Shown here: positions 1 through 11,700 of the stretch, in pieces
Layout: the number at the start of each line of letters is the position of its first letter
Position numbering within the stretch: the first letter of the stretch is position 1
Assembly (NCBI GenBank): GCA_942159475.1
Contig: OW804099.1
Coordinates: forward strand, 14,014,162-14,078,161
Direction: 5' to 3'
Source: Sthenelais limicola
Taxonomy: Eukaryota > Annelida > Polychaeta > Phyllodocida > Sigalionidae
DNA: 64,000 nt
The notes under the pieces: generated by a model
Told to the model about the DNA's origin: nothing
The model's input: the letters and a program-made list of their open reading frames with translations, nothing else
Databases searched by the model: none
Position numbers and translations under genes: made by a program

Positions 1-2170
1 GGTTCAAGAGCATGCTTTACCTCTAATGGTCATCTGTCAGATTTTTTTAGATACAGAAGGGGGTAAAACAGGGAGACCACATATCACCATATTTGTTTAC
101 TATTGCGGTAGAATTTATGTCGAATAGCATAAGAAAAAATAAATGTGTTAAGGGAATACGCTGGGAAAAAAATCCTGGTTTTACTTTTTAAATCCTAATC
201 CAATCCTCCCTAAATCCACATACTTAGGAAATACGTGTGCATCCACACACTGGCAGTACATCCTCATAAATCCTTAAATCATCCATAAATCCAGTGTAAA
301 TCTGAACAGGATGGGCATTGTTTTCTCAACAATCAGTATCATCCATAACCCACTAATTGGATTACGTTGGTCCTTTTTCTTGGTGTTACACTGCAGCACA
401 CTACCACTATAGACTACTGGTATATAAGTGTATTGACAGGGGACAGATAGATTTATATCATGGGGAATACACAACAATGTTATACCACTTTTCACATGTC
501 ATATGGGTGAAGTCGCCTGCAAATGTACGATTGGCCGTCCCCATGTATAATATATGGGATGTGTCACAGGAAAAGGAGTCACAATTTGCAAAAGCTGGAT
601 TTTGAGATACCATTACATTTGAAAAGATAAGATCAAGACGATTCCAATGATGGCAAACATTAATAACTGGAAATATTGAGCATAAGATTATGCAGTATGC
701 TGACGATACCACTTTACTTACAGCTGATGATAGGTCTATGAATAAAGCAATGCAAATTATTAATGATTTTGGAGATGGTACGGGTTCGAGAATAACTCTG
801 AACAAGACCAAAGAAATAAAAATTCAAAAAATACTGGTAAAACCAGAGTGCGGAGGAGGAATTGTTTGGCAGAATTCAATAACAATTCTGGGCATTTGCA
901 TATTTAATCCTTACTGCAGAGACAAAGAAGCTGCAACGAATTATGAATTGGCATTAGCAAAGATGAGGGGGGTCGTTGGTATATGGTGCTCAAGAAATCT
1001 GTCCCTGAAAGGAAAAGCTATCATAAATAACACCCTGATTCTGCCTATTGTGCAACATGTATTGGCCTGTCTCCAATTAGACAAAAATGTGATTAAAGTA
1101 TCCCCAAAACAATGATGTGGGGAAAGAGGGGAGTCAAAATAAGTAATAATTTCTTAAAGCAAAACTATGAAAATGGTGGGTTGAATGTAAGCAGCATAGA
1201 AGAGATTATCCAGACCAACAGAATCAAATGGATACAAAGAATGCTATATAATAATCAACCAAAATGGATAGGAATATCTGAAGCCTTTTATCGAGAAAAT
1301 ATGAAACATGTAATAAAGAGCAAATGTATGCCTTAGAAGTCAATATGTGGTTTTTATACAGAGGTGTTCAGAGTATGGAACGATGTATATTATAGCAAAA
1401 GGACCGAGTCAGGTTCAGAGATTTTTTTAAAAAGACTATGGTCTAACCAGTTTATTCAAAAGGGGGAGAAATCCCTTAGAAATGACGATTGGCTGGAAAG
1501 TGGAATAGAAATGGTTGGAGATCTTTTGAATGAAGAAAAAAAAGTCATGTCCACTGAGGAGTTGAATAGAAAATTTTGTATTTATTGCGATGTAAGCGAC
1601 AGGTTGAAATTGGTGTCTGCTATGCCTGGGAATTGGCTTCGTGTGTTGACTACTGAGAGGTTTGTTGTGCCTAAAAACAAAAATAAAATGTTAAAGATAA
1701 ATGAAAAGGCATTCGATGTGAAAGATTTGAAGACCAAAAATGTGTATAGAAAGCTGGCTAAATCTGCTAAACCTGAGTATGAAAAGCTAGACGGCTGGAA
1801 TGTAATCTTGAGAGATGAAGGATTCATAGGAACGAAAGAAATATGGAAAGAGAAGTTTGTAATTCCATATGAATGCAGCAAGATCACAACTTGGCAGGCG
1901 TTACAGTATAGAATTTTTCACAGGATGCAATAGCTATTTAGTTCAGATCCAGTTCCAAAAATTCAAGAAATGTAATTACTGTGATGACGACGATCCTATA
2001 CATATTAACCACTTCTTTATTCAAAGTGAGCTTCCAAAAGTAATTTGGCGAAGAATGGAAGAGTGGGTCAGAACAAGTGAAATACTTTCTGGATTCAAGG
2101 TGAACGATTTAAATTGCACAACTATTTTATTAGGATATCTGGAGAACTCTGCAGGTGCACTAACATAATG
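1..2170 (+). pseudogene. Decayed L1/Tx1-type LINE reverse transcriptase ORF
   Basis: This is the 3' half of a non-LTR retrotransposon polyprotein, cut by the window edge and broken by frameshifts. Positions 3-165 encode the RT motif series 'NGHLSDFF...RGVKQGDHISPYLF', which matches the family pattern NG.LS..F...RGVRQGDPLSPYLF. The catalytic YADD box lies at 693-704 ('MQYADDTTLL'). The reading frame then continues in pieces (690-1115, 1112-1336, 1364-1933, 1869-2168) that together resemble the thumb and C-terminal region. The last piece contains 'CNYCDDDDPIHINHFF', like the C-terminal Cys/His motif of L1/Tx1 ORF2 proteins. About 500 bp of unrelated sequence separates the two halves of the palm domain. 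The ORF has several breaks and cannot be active. The assignment to the L1/Tx1 clade rests on motif recall, not on an alignment. Confidence 0.8.
165..668. mobile_element. Unidentified ~500-bp insertion inside the LINE RT domain
   Basis: RT homology stops after 'KCVKGIRW' near 160 and resumes with 'IEHKIMQYADD' from about 672. In intact relatives these two stretches are only a few residues apart, so the intervening DNA is probably an insertion. The edges read CTGGGAAA on the left and CTGGAAAT on the right, which could be a worn target-site duplication. Nothing inside is recognisable as coding. It contains a 'ACATACTTAGGAAAT' stretch that also recurs at 21.5-22.5 kb. Confidence 0.45.
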
Positions 2171-2395
2171 AAAGATGACAGGGACGAAGGGATGGCCTTG
2201 ACCACCAATGAAGATAGTTTATTTCACCATAATAACAATACAAGTAAAAGAAAAAAATTTCCAAGGTATGTGCAGTCGGTACGGGTGATGGAGAGTAAGT
2301 GAGGGGGGAAGGAACATATTTGTTGTGGCGTGGAAGGTAGGCATTATGACGTAACTCCGTCGGGGAAGGTGGGCGTGGCCAAGTGGGCGTTGCCC
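2171..2395. other. Junction between two LINE copies
   Basis: This 225-bp stretch follows the C-terminal motif of the first LINE and precedes the first recognisable RT residues of the second. I see no ORF or motif in it. It is probably the 3' untranslated end of the first element and the truncation point of the second. Confidence 0.3.
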
Positions 2396-3832
2396 GGCGA
2401 TGTTCCCAAGCTTATGCCATGCTTAATGACACTGGCCCCCCAATTTACATACCTGTGTAATTTATCCATAACCATAAATGAGGTACCGAATGAATTTAAG
2501 AAAGCAACAATATTACCTTTATTCAAAAAAGGCTCAAGAAATGACCCTTCAAACTACAGACCGATAAGCATATAAATAAAATTCCCAGCTAAAATATTAG
2601 AGAAGGCTGTACACCATCAATTTTATTCCTATATCGAAAGGAAGAAAATGTTGTACGCACATCAATATGGATTTAGAACAGAACATTCTATAAACCAAGC
2701 CCACCACGGAATTTTTCACAAAATATATGAGAACTTAAATGAAGGGAAGAAGACGGTATTGGCTTTCTTGGACTTCAAGAAAGCCTTCGATACCGTCGAT
2801 CACCAAATATTGCTTCATAGATTAAAATCGTACAAAATCCATAGTGATGTCTTAAAATGGTTTACAAATTACTTAAGTAACAGGTACCAAAATGTTAGTG
2901 TCAATGGCATGGTTTCGGACCAACAGAAGGTACGGTGCGGGGTACTACAGGGAACTGGTCTTGGACCGTTGCTCTTTTTAATTTATATCAATGATTTACA
3001 AGATGTTATATCTGAGGAGAATGTCCAGCTTTTCGCGGACGATACTGTATTGTTTGCTTCAAACAAAGATAAAACGCTGGCGAATGAGGCTCTGCAGAGA
3101 GATTTGCAGAAAGTTAGTTTTTGGTGCAGGGACAATAAAATATCCATAAATATCAGCAAAAGTAATATTCTAGAAATATTACCTGCAAAGCTAGATGAAA
3201 ACACAAACAAGTATACTTTCAAACTAGGTACAGAAAAAATGGATTATACAGATAATTATACATACCTGGGACTGAATATAGATAATACATTAACTTTTAA
3301 AAACCATCTAACCCAAAAAATCTCCCAAGCCACAACCAGACTAAAAGCGATCAGAAGAATCCAGAAGTCCTTATCAACAGCGAATATATTAACTTTGTAC
3401 AAAGTAGCTGTGAGGCCAATCTTGGATAACGGGGACTGTATTTACTGTGTAGCACCATCCAATATGCTTATGAAACTGCAAACAATACAGAACTCATTCG
3501 TCAGGGTTGCATTCAATGTTGACAAAAGAACTAATGTTACTGATTTGCAAATAGTAAATAATATACCTTTATTATGTACCAGAAGGAAGCATCATTTGTT
3601 GGAATTAGGATATAAATTGAGTGATGAGCACCCATTAATAGACAATAGAAAGTTGAATCTACGCTCCCATAATAAAGGGAGAAAAATGATATTGCCAAAA
3701 CGACGAACAGAAAAGGTGCGAAAGTCAATCTACAACCAATTCCCAAAGTCTTGGAATGACTTGCCAAAGAAAGGGGTCACTTGCCCATCAATTGAAAACT
3801 TCAAAGTTTTCCTCAGGAGTAATATTCAATAA
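2396..3832 (+). pseudogene. CR1/Jockey-type LINE reverse transcriptase, one stop codon
   Basis: This encodes reverse transcriptase of a non-LTR retrotransposon, which would copy its RNA at a nicked target. The N-terminal part is seen at 2430-2575 ('VPNEFKKATILPLFKKGSRNDPSNYRPISI'-like, fingers motifs). One in-frame TAA at 2576 breaks the frame, and the ORF then runs unbroken from 2579 to 3832; the ATG at 2648 is only the first Met after the stop. Visible RT motifs are 'YGFRTEHS', 'FLDFKKAFDTVDH', 'GVLQGTGLGPLLFLIYINDL' and the catalytic 'LFADDTVLF' near 3031-3057. The C-terminus 'SWNDLP...SIENFKVFLRSNIQ' is typical of CR1/Rex/Daphne-like elements. The endonuclease domain is missing, so this is a 5'-truncated copy. 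With a single nonsense change in about 480 codons it appears much younger than the upstream LINE. Confidence 0.9.
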
Positions 3833-4470
3833 GACTGTAAACATGAATAATGTACAACCAGCTAGGCCGTCAGTAGATAAAGGTCTAGGGGTAGTGGTAT
3901 GGATTGATTACTTACCCATTAAAGTGGTAATTATCTAAACGTTGGTGTGTAAATCCAGTATTATCACAATTATCAGAGTATGAAGTTTAAGTTTGCCATG
4001 ATCTCATTTTCAGAGATAGATGAAGGAGGGAATCCGTAATTGTATAAGCTTTTGAGAGGAATTTTGAATATTACTAATTGTCATTCAATTGGATGTACTG
4101 TATATTTAATATTCTGATATTTCAATATTACATGTAATAACATAATCTACAATGAGTAGAATCAAATATTAGATGTTAAGCTATAATTGTTAGGATTAAG
4201 CATTGTGAATTTGACCTTTCTGTCATTGTTATATTTCTATAAAAATAGAAGTATAGTATGAGTAATTACTAGAAGATCTACAATATCGCAACAAAACGGA
4301 CACTGAACTCTTAAGAAAAGAAAACGATCTAAAACTAAAATGGACGTCCGGGAATACCTATGTTTTGAACAAAGAAGGACAAAAAAATCCATTTTTCCAT
4401 TTTTATTATATGATGTAACTGTATAAAAATGAGAAATAAAACTAATACATACACATACATACCCGGTGAC
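3833..4470 (+). mobile_element. 3' UTR and tail of the CR1/Jockey-type LINE
   Basis: AT-rich DNA follows directly on the RT stop codon. It ends with AATAAA (4433) and a short tail repeat of ACATAC units (4447-4463), the usual end of a LINE with a microsatellite tail. No ORF is present. The exact 3' boundary is inferred from the tail repeat. Confidence 0.5.
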
Positions 4471-4530
4471 GTTTGAAAAAAAAAAGTTTAAAAAATAAAT
4501 AATTAATCAATGAATAAATTATCTAATGGG

Positions 4531-4785
4531 TTTAGAATCAAGTGACTGATATGAATCAATCGGAAATAATGTCCCCCAAATTGTTTTTATTTGACCTAAT
4601 ACGTCAATGCATTATTTTCAGAGTTATTTGCAAAATAGCTCATAATTAATGACCTTTGACCTTGACCTTTATGAGGCATTTTGCTAATAACTCTGAAAAT
4701 AATGGACTGACATCCTTGGTCAAAAGAAAACAATTTTAGGGCACAGTATTCTCTATTGATTAATATCAGTCACTTCATTCTAAAT
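4531..4785. mobile_element. Foldback / MITE-like element with ~115-bp inverted arms
   Basis: The left arm (4531-4645) and the reverse complement of the right arm (4672-4785) align along their whole length. Examples are TTTAGAATCAAGTGACTGAT against TTTAGAATGAAGTGACTGAT, and CATTATTTTCAGAGTTATT in both. A short spacer containing GACCTTTGACCTTGACCTTT separates them. The arms are roughly 80 percent identical, so the RNA or single strand would fold into one long hairpin. No transposase is encoded. The AT-rich flanks may extend the arms further; no clear target-site duplication is visible. Confidence 0.8.
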
Positions 4786-4984
4786 ATAGAAAATAATATT
4801 TTTTATTATTTATTTGTTTATTTCTTTATATTTTATTTTCCAAATGTAGATAATTAAAATTCCTCAAAAGTTAGAAAGTTAAAAAGGGCAGATTCGGAAT
4901 CAGAAGATTCCAGAGATCTGGATTCAATAAAAAAACATTGGTATGACTGAAGATTCAACATTCATCAAATAAATGATTGTCTAT

Positions 4985-5520
4985 TAAAATGACCATTAAA
5001 ATGAAGCCAGGCCGTTGGCTCCATAGGCTTTGCACTGTCAGAAACAATGCCCAATTACTCAAAATCTGGCAGGAATTGCATGGAGAACTTTTGGGATATT
5101 ATAATATAGGGTATTAGCAATAGGAATCTGCTAATAAAAAGTAGTGCCCAAAATCCGGAACGAAAATCACTCTTTTGGGGTACAGCTGATGGCCTACATG
5201 GGAAAAAAACAAATTCCTGGTATAAAATGATAGAAGAGCTCGAAGGTGAAGCACTGGCATTAGGGGAAACCCATACTTTGTTAATAACTGCTAGGCGGCT
5301 GCTAATTTGTTAAGAACAAAGCATTTATGATACTGATCTACAAGTGTGAAGCGAGAGAAAATTACAGAAAGAAACAAAAAAATATAAAATATAAGGGACG
5401 CTGCATACTTGTTGTTTAGAATTGTACGAGCCTCGGTGGCAGGATATATTGAATAAAACCTTTTCAAAAAGAAAAAAAAAAGAAAAAAAATATAAGATAA
5501 GAGGAAAAAAATAAGAATAA
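4985..5520 (+). pseudogene. Possible decayed C-terminal end of an L1/Tx1-type LINE with A-rich tail
   Basis: Short reading-frame pieces on the plus strand read 'LLKIWQELHGELLGY' (about 5056-5100), 'WYKMIEELEGEALALGETH' and 'LLITARRLL' (5218-5310) and 'LELYEPRWQDIL' (about 5416-5452). They resemble the last part of L1-like ORF2 proteins, which end with an 'I..AA+..I...W' helix and a '..+.W.PW..Y' motif. Several stops interrupt them. AATAAA at 5452 and an A-rich run to about 5520 fit a retroposed 3' end. The identification is weak and made from memory of the family pattern. Confidence 0.35.
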
Positions 5521-8460
5521 CTTCACCTGGAGACCCAACAACCGAAATGCAAAGTTTGTTCCACGTATTTATCCCAACCCAAGGGACTCATTTCATCATC
5601 TCACCTAGTCTTGCTATGGTTTCAGACAGCCATTTACTTCTGATTAATATTAATAATTAATCTCCTTTGCTGAACTAGAACTTTCTTTAGGATGTTTTTT
5701 TCTGAAATATAATCTTACAAATTACTGCGAATCATCACCACAATGACATACATAATATTATAGTAGACATAGAGTGGACACATACATACATCATAGGCCT
5801 GCCTCCAACCACCTTCCATCTGCCAATGCTCCTGAGCCCAGTGTCTTTAATGTATTTTTATTGAAGATGGTATCACTACTGGCGTAACATAAAAGGTAAC
5901 AAAGTAAAGTAGAGTTTAGATCAATGTTTTATTTTATTGCTGGTACAGGTATGGTTATAGATGTGATACCTAGATGGTGTATGGTATGTAACTGGTTAGC
6001 CCTTGTAGGCGAGCTACCTTATGCAGGGTAATTAGCATAATGCTGATTAACTGCACCTTGATTGACAGGTATAGGCTGACCAATGGGCAGCCCTCACCTA
6101 TAGGTGACACATAAGGTAGGGGTACATGCACATAGATATGAAGATTACAATTCCAGCATATTAGTATAAAGGATATTAATGACACAGGGAAGTATAACAT
6201 TGATCATTTCATTACATACTTCTTGATTATATTAAGAGTACAAGACTATCGTCATGTGCTGTCAGTTAAGTCTATGAATAATATTCATCCGTTGATGTAT
6301 TGCCATTGTTATTTGTTCTGTCAGGAATTTAATGAAATTAATGATCTATAACTGTGTAAGCTCATACTCATGTAAACTATGCATGTATTAACTATGATAT
6401 TATATAGCTGGTAATTCTGTTAGTTATTACTGCCTTAGTTCTCTATACTCTGCATATCTTAAAGGTCAATGCCAGCATCGTCAGCACTGCAGCAGGTGAA
6501 AATTAGAGGAACTAATCCATGACAAAATAGAGGTCACAAATCTTTTTGGCAAACTTTGTCTTAAGAAAGAACATGTTTGGAGGAATGCAAAAACTGAAAA
6601 AGAAATTGTATATCTTAGAGATGACCAAAGTTACTACCATTCACTATTGATGTCAATAGGGGAAAAGCATACATTCTCATTTTCACAAAGATTCTAGACT
6701 GAAGAATGGGATTTGTTTCTTGTAAATTTCTCCAAAGATAACTGGACTGATCTGTCCTCGCAAATAAAAAAACCAGGGTTAAACATAATTTGAAAAATAT
6801 TAGTCAGTTTTGAAAATGGCGCATTTACCAATTTTATAACTCATTGTGAATACAAGTTCAGCTGAAGGACTTTAATTTTAGTTCAATGACCTCAATTACC
6901 TTTTTTTTAATTGGGAGGGTAAAATATCATGTCAACTATGTATAGATTTTAAACCGCATGATTCAATATTCAATGGGGGAAAATGCACAAGATAGCTGTT
7001 TTTCCCATTATAGTAAATAATAATAGATTTCAGCTGTCCCTGAAATAAAAACTAGTTCAATGACATATGTTTATTTGGGCTTTCCACAACCATATTCTTT
7101 CTCAATCCAAAGTTAAAGATAAATTCCATGATTCCTTTTTTTATTGAACATTGCATTTACCTTTAGCGAGAAACTTAGCAATAACATGCTTTAGAAATAG
7201 CAGAAACTTTTCTTTATTTCTACATCACCTTACAAAGTGTGCGTATGGTTTGGACTGTTTGACAATTAACTTACTTCCCATTAACTTCCCTCTAGTCTAG
7301 GGACATAGATCTTGAAGACCTGCAAATAATTGTTCAGAACTATGTCTCTTTTTGTACAGTGGTCTACAGTTCACAAACGTAATGATCTGTTGAATTCAAT
7401 TGAATTTCCTTGCCAGCCATTGTATATTCTAAACATGTCAGGGCCCTATGTATTCTACTTGGCAGCCAATGGATTTATAACCGCCATGTATTATTTGTCG
7501 TTAAATATGTTGGGTGATGCAACATGATGAAATTATTATTTACAATACAATACTGCCTTGTATTGTAGTAAATAATATGTACTATGTTATACACCCTTTC
7601 CTTATTCTGAATGGAGTATAACCATTACATTTGCCATATATAGATAGAAAGGGATGAGCCGGCAATAATCGAAAATTTATTGGACGAGATTCGTCCACAT
7701 AAGCACGATGCCGTAGGCAGAGTGCTTATTAATTTTTTATTATTAATTATTATATTTATTGCATTATATTTATTATTTATTTATTTATTAATTTTTTATT
7801 ATTGCCAGCGAGTTCCATTCTATATTTATTATATGTGCATACATTTTGATCATATGTCATCAGATATCACTGAAAAAATACTAGTCTCAGAGAGCCCCAC
7901 TGCTCCGCTGACAGCCCCACTGACAGCCCCACTGACAGCCCTGCACTGTGCAATCATGCAGTATTTAGGTCTACTTATATTGTTGACTTTAAATGTTCAT
8001 ATCGCAGCCATTTCTTGAGCTACATTAATAAAATTTATATCATTCAATAGAGAATTTAATGCTCTACATCTAATGATGTGTTTTTATTATGTTTTTCTAT
8101 AATCATAGTACCAGAATCACGGGTGGATTACCGATCCCGGGCATTTGTTTACATGCTTCGCGGAGAGCCAAAGCTCTGCAAAGCATATCAACAGAGCTAT
8201 TTTTAGACAACTACATTTTTATAGAACGCGTCCTATATGAATATTTTTATAGCACCCCACTTATAGCACTTCCCATATAGCATGCGCATATAATAAATAC
8301 CCTTTGAACACTCAGTATATTTCAGCAAGCACCTGGTGTGTCCACGAGTATCATATATTAAGTACATTCTACCAAGGATTATAACTCAACTCATTTCTAT
8401 AAAAACTTGTAAAGACTTAAGTATATAGGACTATATATTGTGTACTCTGAACAAACTATT
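5521..8460. other. AT-rich intergenic region
   Basis: No gene is recognised in about 2.9 kb. Open frames are short and unlike any known family. Visible structure is limited to AT-rich low complexity at 7728-7802 (ATTATT/TTTATT runs) and a 12-bp repeat (ACAGCCCCACTG, about three copies) at 7905-7945. The region lies downstream of the large minus-strand gene and may contain its distal 3' sequence. Confidence 0.5.
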
Positions 8461-8464
8461 CTAC

Positions 8465-8470
8465 TTTATT
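8465..8470 (-). promoter_or_regulatory. Candidate polyadenylation signal for the large gene
   Basis: AATAAA on the minus strand lies about 245 nt beyond the stop codon at 8714. It is a suitable hexamer at a normal distance, but the region is AT-rich and chance matches are common. Confidence 0.3.
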
Positions 8471-8517
8471 TTACTGTATCTTATCCTCTGTTAGATTAGA
8501 TGAACTATCCCCTTTCT

Positions 8518-8633
8518 TGGTAACTGCTGGAAGACCTGGAAATTAGTCCAGAAGCATGTCAACCCATTTGTCAATCCTCCTCCATAAATGTAACAACTTG
8601 GCAAATAAAGTATTTTCCAATCAAAATCAAAGT
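8518..8633 (+). mobile_element. Retroposon 3' tail with GGAAGA hairpin (copy 1)
   Basis: GGAAGA (8529-8534) is followed by a stem CTGGA/TCCAG (8536-8540, 8547-8551), then AATAAAG (8603-8609) and a short tail repeat of ATCAAA units. The same order is found at 22411 and 52812 with different stem bases and a different tail repeat. This is the layout of LINE/SINE 3' ends whose hairpin is read by the reverse transcriptase. Confidence 0.5.
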
Positions 8634-8713
8634 AGTAGCCATGTCCTAAGATATTTCCATTATGTTTGTCACATATTTTCTTTTAAACACATACCAAGTT
8701 TTCTGGTTTCTTT

Positions 8714-11700
8714 TTAAATGTTGATAAGCAAACTGCTAACTATGACAAATAGAAAACAAAATGTGAGCCCTGTGTCATGGGTAGTTCCTCCCTTGGGAGG
8801 TAATTTAGTGGTGGGGGTAGTTTCTCTAGTTGGAGGAGATTCAGTGGGAGTAGTAGGTAATTCAGTGGAAGAGGTAAGAGGCATTAGATCCACTTCAGTT
8901 GGAGGCTCTTCTGTAGGTCTAAGCACAACATTACCAACCTGGAAATCATCACCAAATGTAACAGTGTAGTTAAAGGTTACATCTATCTCAGCATCAGAAA
9001 TGTAGTCAAATATGTGGAGCACAAGGAATTGCTTGGTCATTTCTCCTATCATGGCCGTCACCCAGGCATTAATGTTTGGCAGCTGTTTTACATTGTCTCC
9101 TGTGCTTTGTTTTATTACTGAGTGGGAGTTCAATGATATTTGTTCTGATGCAGGAATAGGCAGGGATACTCTGTAATAGACAAATCCCAGAACATCTGAT
9201 GTCACATTAAGAATTACCTTAAATTCGGAATCTCTGTCTTTTGTGACTGAAACATTGTGGGCTTTCTGATGACTGACAGAGAACATGTTCATTGTCAGGC
9301 TACTGTACACTTTGTCTGGAACCACATCTAAGTCAATTTCTTCATTCACAAGGAAGTCACTCAAATCATCCATTTCCCCATCAATGTCTACGATTTCAAC
9401 TTCACGAATAAGTTCCTTCACAACAAGCTCATCAATCAGAGACAGTCTCGGGTCTCCTAGAGGGTTCTCATTTTCAAAACTAGCACTGTAATTTTGGAAC
9501 ATCCCTTTCAAACTACAAACCATCCACCATTTGGCAATGACTGTTTGGCTTGGTAACACATCTCCAAAATGTACAGTTAAGGAGGGCGTTACATTCTGAT
9601 TGCCTACACTTGCTCCAATCATTTTAAAGTCAACATAGAGGCCTTTCTCGTTTTCAATAATTTCAGGCTGACTTGACGTGATGTGCATGTTGTAAGCTGT
9701 ACCATTGCCTGAATTTCTCACTGCAACCACCAGAATATACGGTATTGCAGGCTCCACTTTGTCAGTGAAAGGATCATCAGAATAAACAAACTTTTCCCAG
9801 AAGTAATAAATGTTGAGCCTAGGGTCTGGCCTTACTCTGATTCTTCCAGGCAGTAATGGAACACTTATTGCACTTCCATCAACTTCATAATATAAAGTGC
9901 CTCCAACATCATAAAACTCTTCTTCCACTGGTGCTGCGCTTGAGTATGGAATAAGTAGCCATTCTATTTCTCCTTTTTTCTGAGGTGCAAGAGACCTATC
10001 TGCTTTCATGTCACCACCAACTGTTCCTTGGCCAGTTGAGAAATGTAGATTTGCTTCATCCCCTGTTTCCACATTCTCAATTTTTATGTTGACTGTAATG
10101 TTTTTAAGTTCTGCCGTTTCTCCATTTTCTATTTCTAGTTTTGCTAGGAAACCTTCTCTTGTTAAAGTCAGCTCTTGATCAATTCGGATTCTTACTACGG
10201 CACAAACCCCAGCCTCTTCTGGCTCATCTGGATTCAGTTGTTTCACTTCAGCCACTTTTGCATCTAGTTGCTCCCCAAAGTCATCATATCCGGCTTCTAC
10301 AGCTAATCTGTTCAGGCGCAGTATTTCTGACTTGTAGTGCAGAATAGCAGAGTTAGAAATGATATCAGGATTGCTATCATCAGGGTCAAGCCTTCCACTC
10401 TGCCGAGCAAAGTATGAATTATTCCATCTATGCACAAAGCTAATGACATCTTCAACTTCAAGATAGTGTGGGGGATCATATGTAATAAGTTCTGCCAATT
10501 CTGAAGGACTTATTCCTTTTCTAAGATCACTGTCATCAGCAATCAAAGGTAAATAATATCTTTCAAGCCAGTTCTTATTATTTCCCAATAACCATACATC
10601 GTCACCATATATCTCCTTTTTCCACCTTAAAAGGTTGATAAAAGGTTCCATAGCTTTAACAAAGTCAATAACAACAGATTGTTTAACATTTCTCTTTTTT
10701 CTTCCAAAGAGTGATAAATCTTCTTCAAACTTTTCATTGTGTTCTGACAAATAATCTTTCTCGCCACATTTATCAGCAAGATTTTTGAAGCAATCTATCA
10801 AGGAGAGTAATAGACCTACTGCTGGATGCGTTGGAATTAAACCAATGGCATATTCTGAAATTGCTTTGAAATCATCAATTGTAGACTCGCCCAATGCAAC
10901 ATTTGCAATGGAATGGGCAGTTGCTATTGAAGGCACATAGGGAACAAAACTCCATGCACATTCTACAAAACTCTGAAAGCATGGGTCACAGAAAATGTCT
11001 TTTGATGAGCCTCCTCCTCCACCAAAAAAAAAATAACCACCACTCCCTCCACCTGTGCCTGGCCTAGGACCTCCACCACATGCAACGTTAACATGAAACT
11101 CAATATGAATATTCCTCGATATCCAATCCCCACATTCATAACCAAAGTCAAATGCCCCAGAAAAAGAACATGGTGATGCTCTTTTTCGCCGACCATTCTC
11201 CTTTCTGGTGACCTTAACTGGAATTAAAACTGATGACAATGCATCAATTTCTTCGGGTTGACCAAGAATATTGAATTCTAGTAGAGGATGGTTCTGGGGG
11301 AGATTGAGTTTTGTTCGCTCTGCTCTGATAAGGCCATGATTTGTGACATTAAATTGGATGCTATCTTTCAAGCCAAGCTCATAGGGTTCTAAGTCTATTA
11401 CAATTGGTGTTATGGTCACAACTGGTATTGGAACCATTGTCTCAAAGTCAGCCTCAATTGTTATTTTGTAAACATCTTCTACTTCTGTAGGAGTGACTGT
11501 CCATTTATAGGTCACAGCAGTTCTCTTTAAAAAGATTCTGAATGAATTAGAACCCCTTTTAATCTGAAAAGTGGATTTGATTCCTTCATGGTTAGGAGCA
11601 CTCACATAAACATCATATGTCTCCTCAGGGATGTCAGTGAATATAACATTACCTCTATCTGTCTTATCAGTCAAGGAAACCCCCCTGTTTCTGTTAATAA

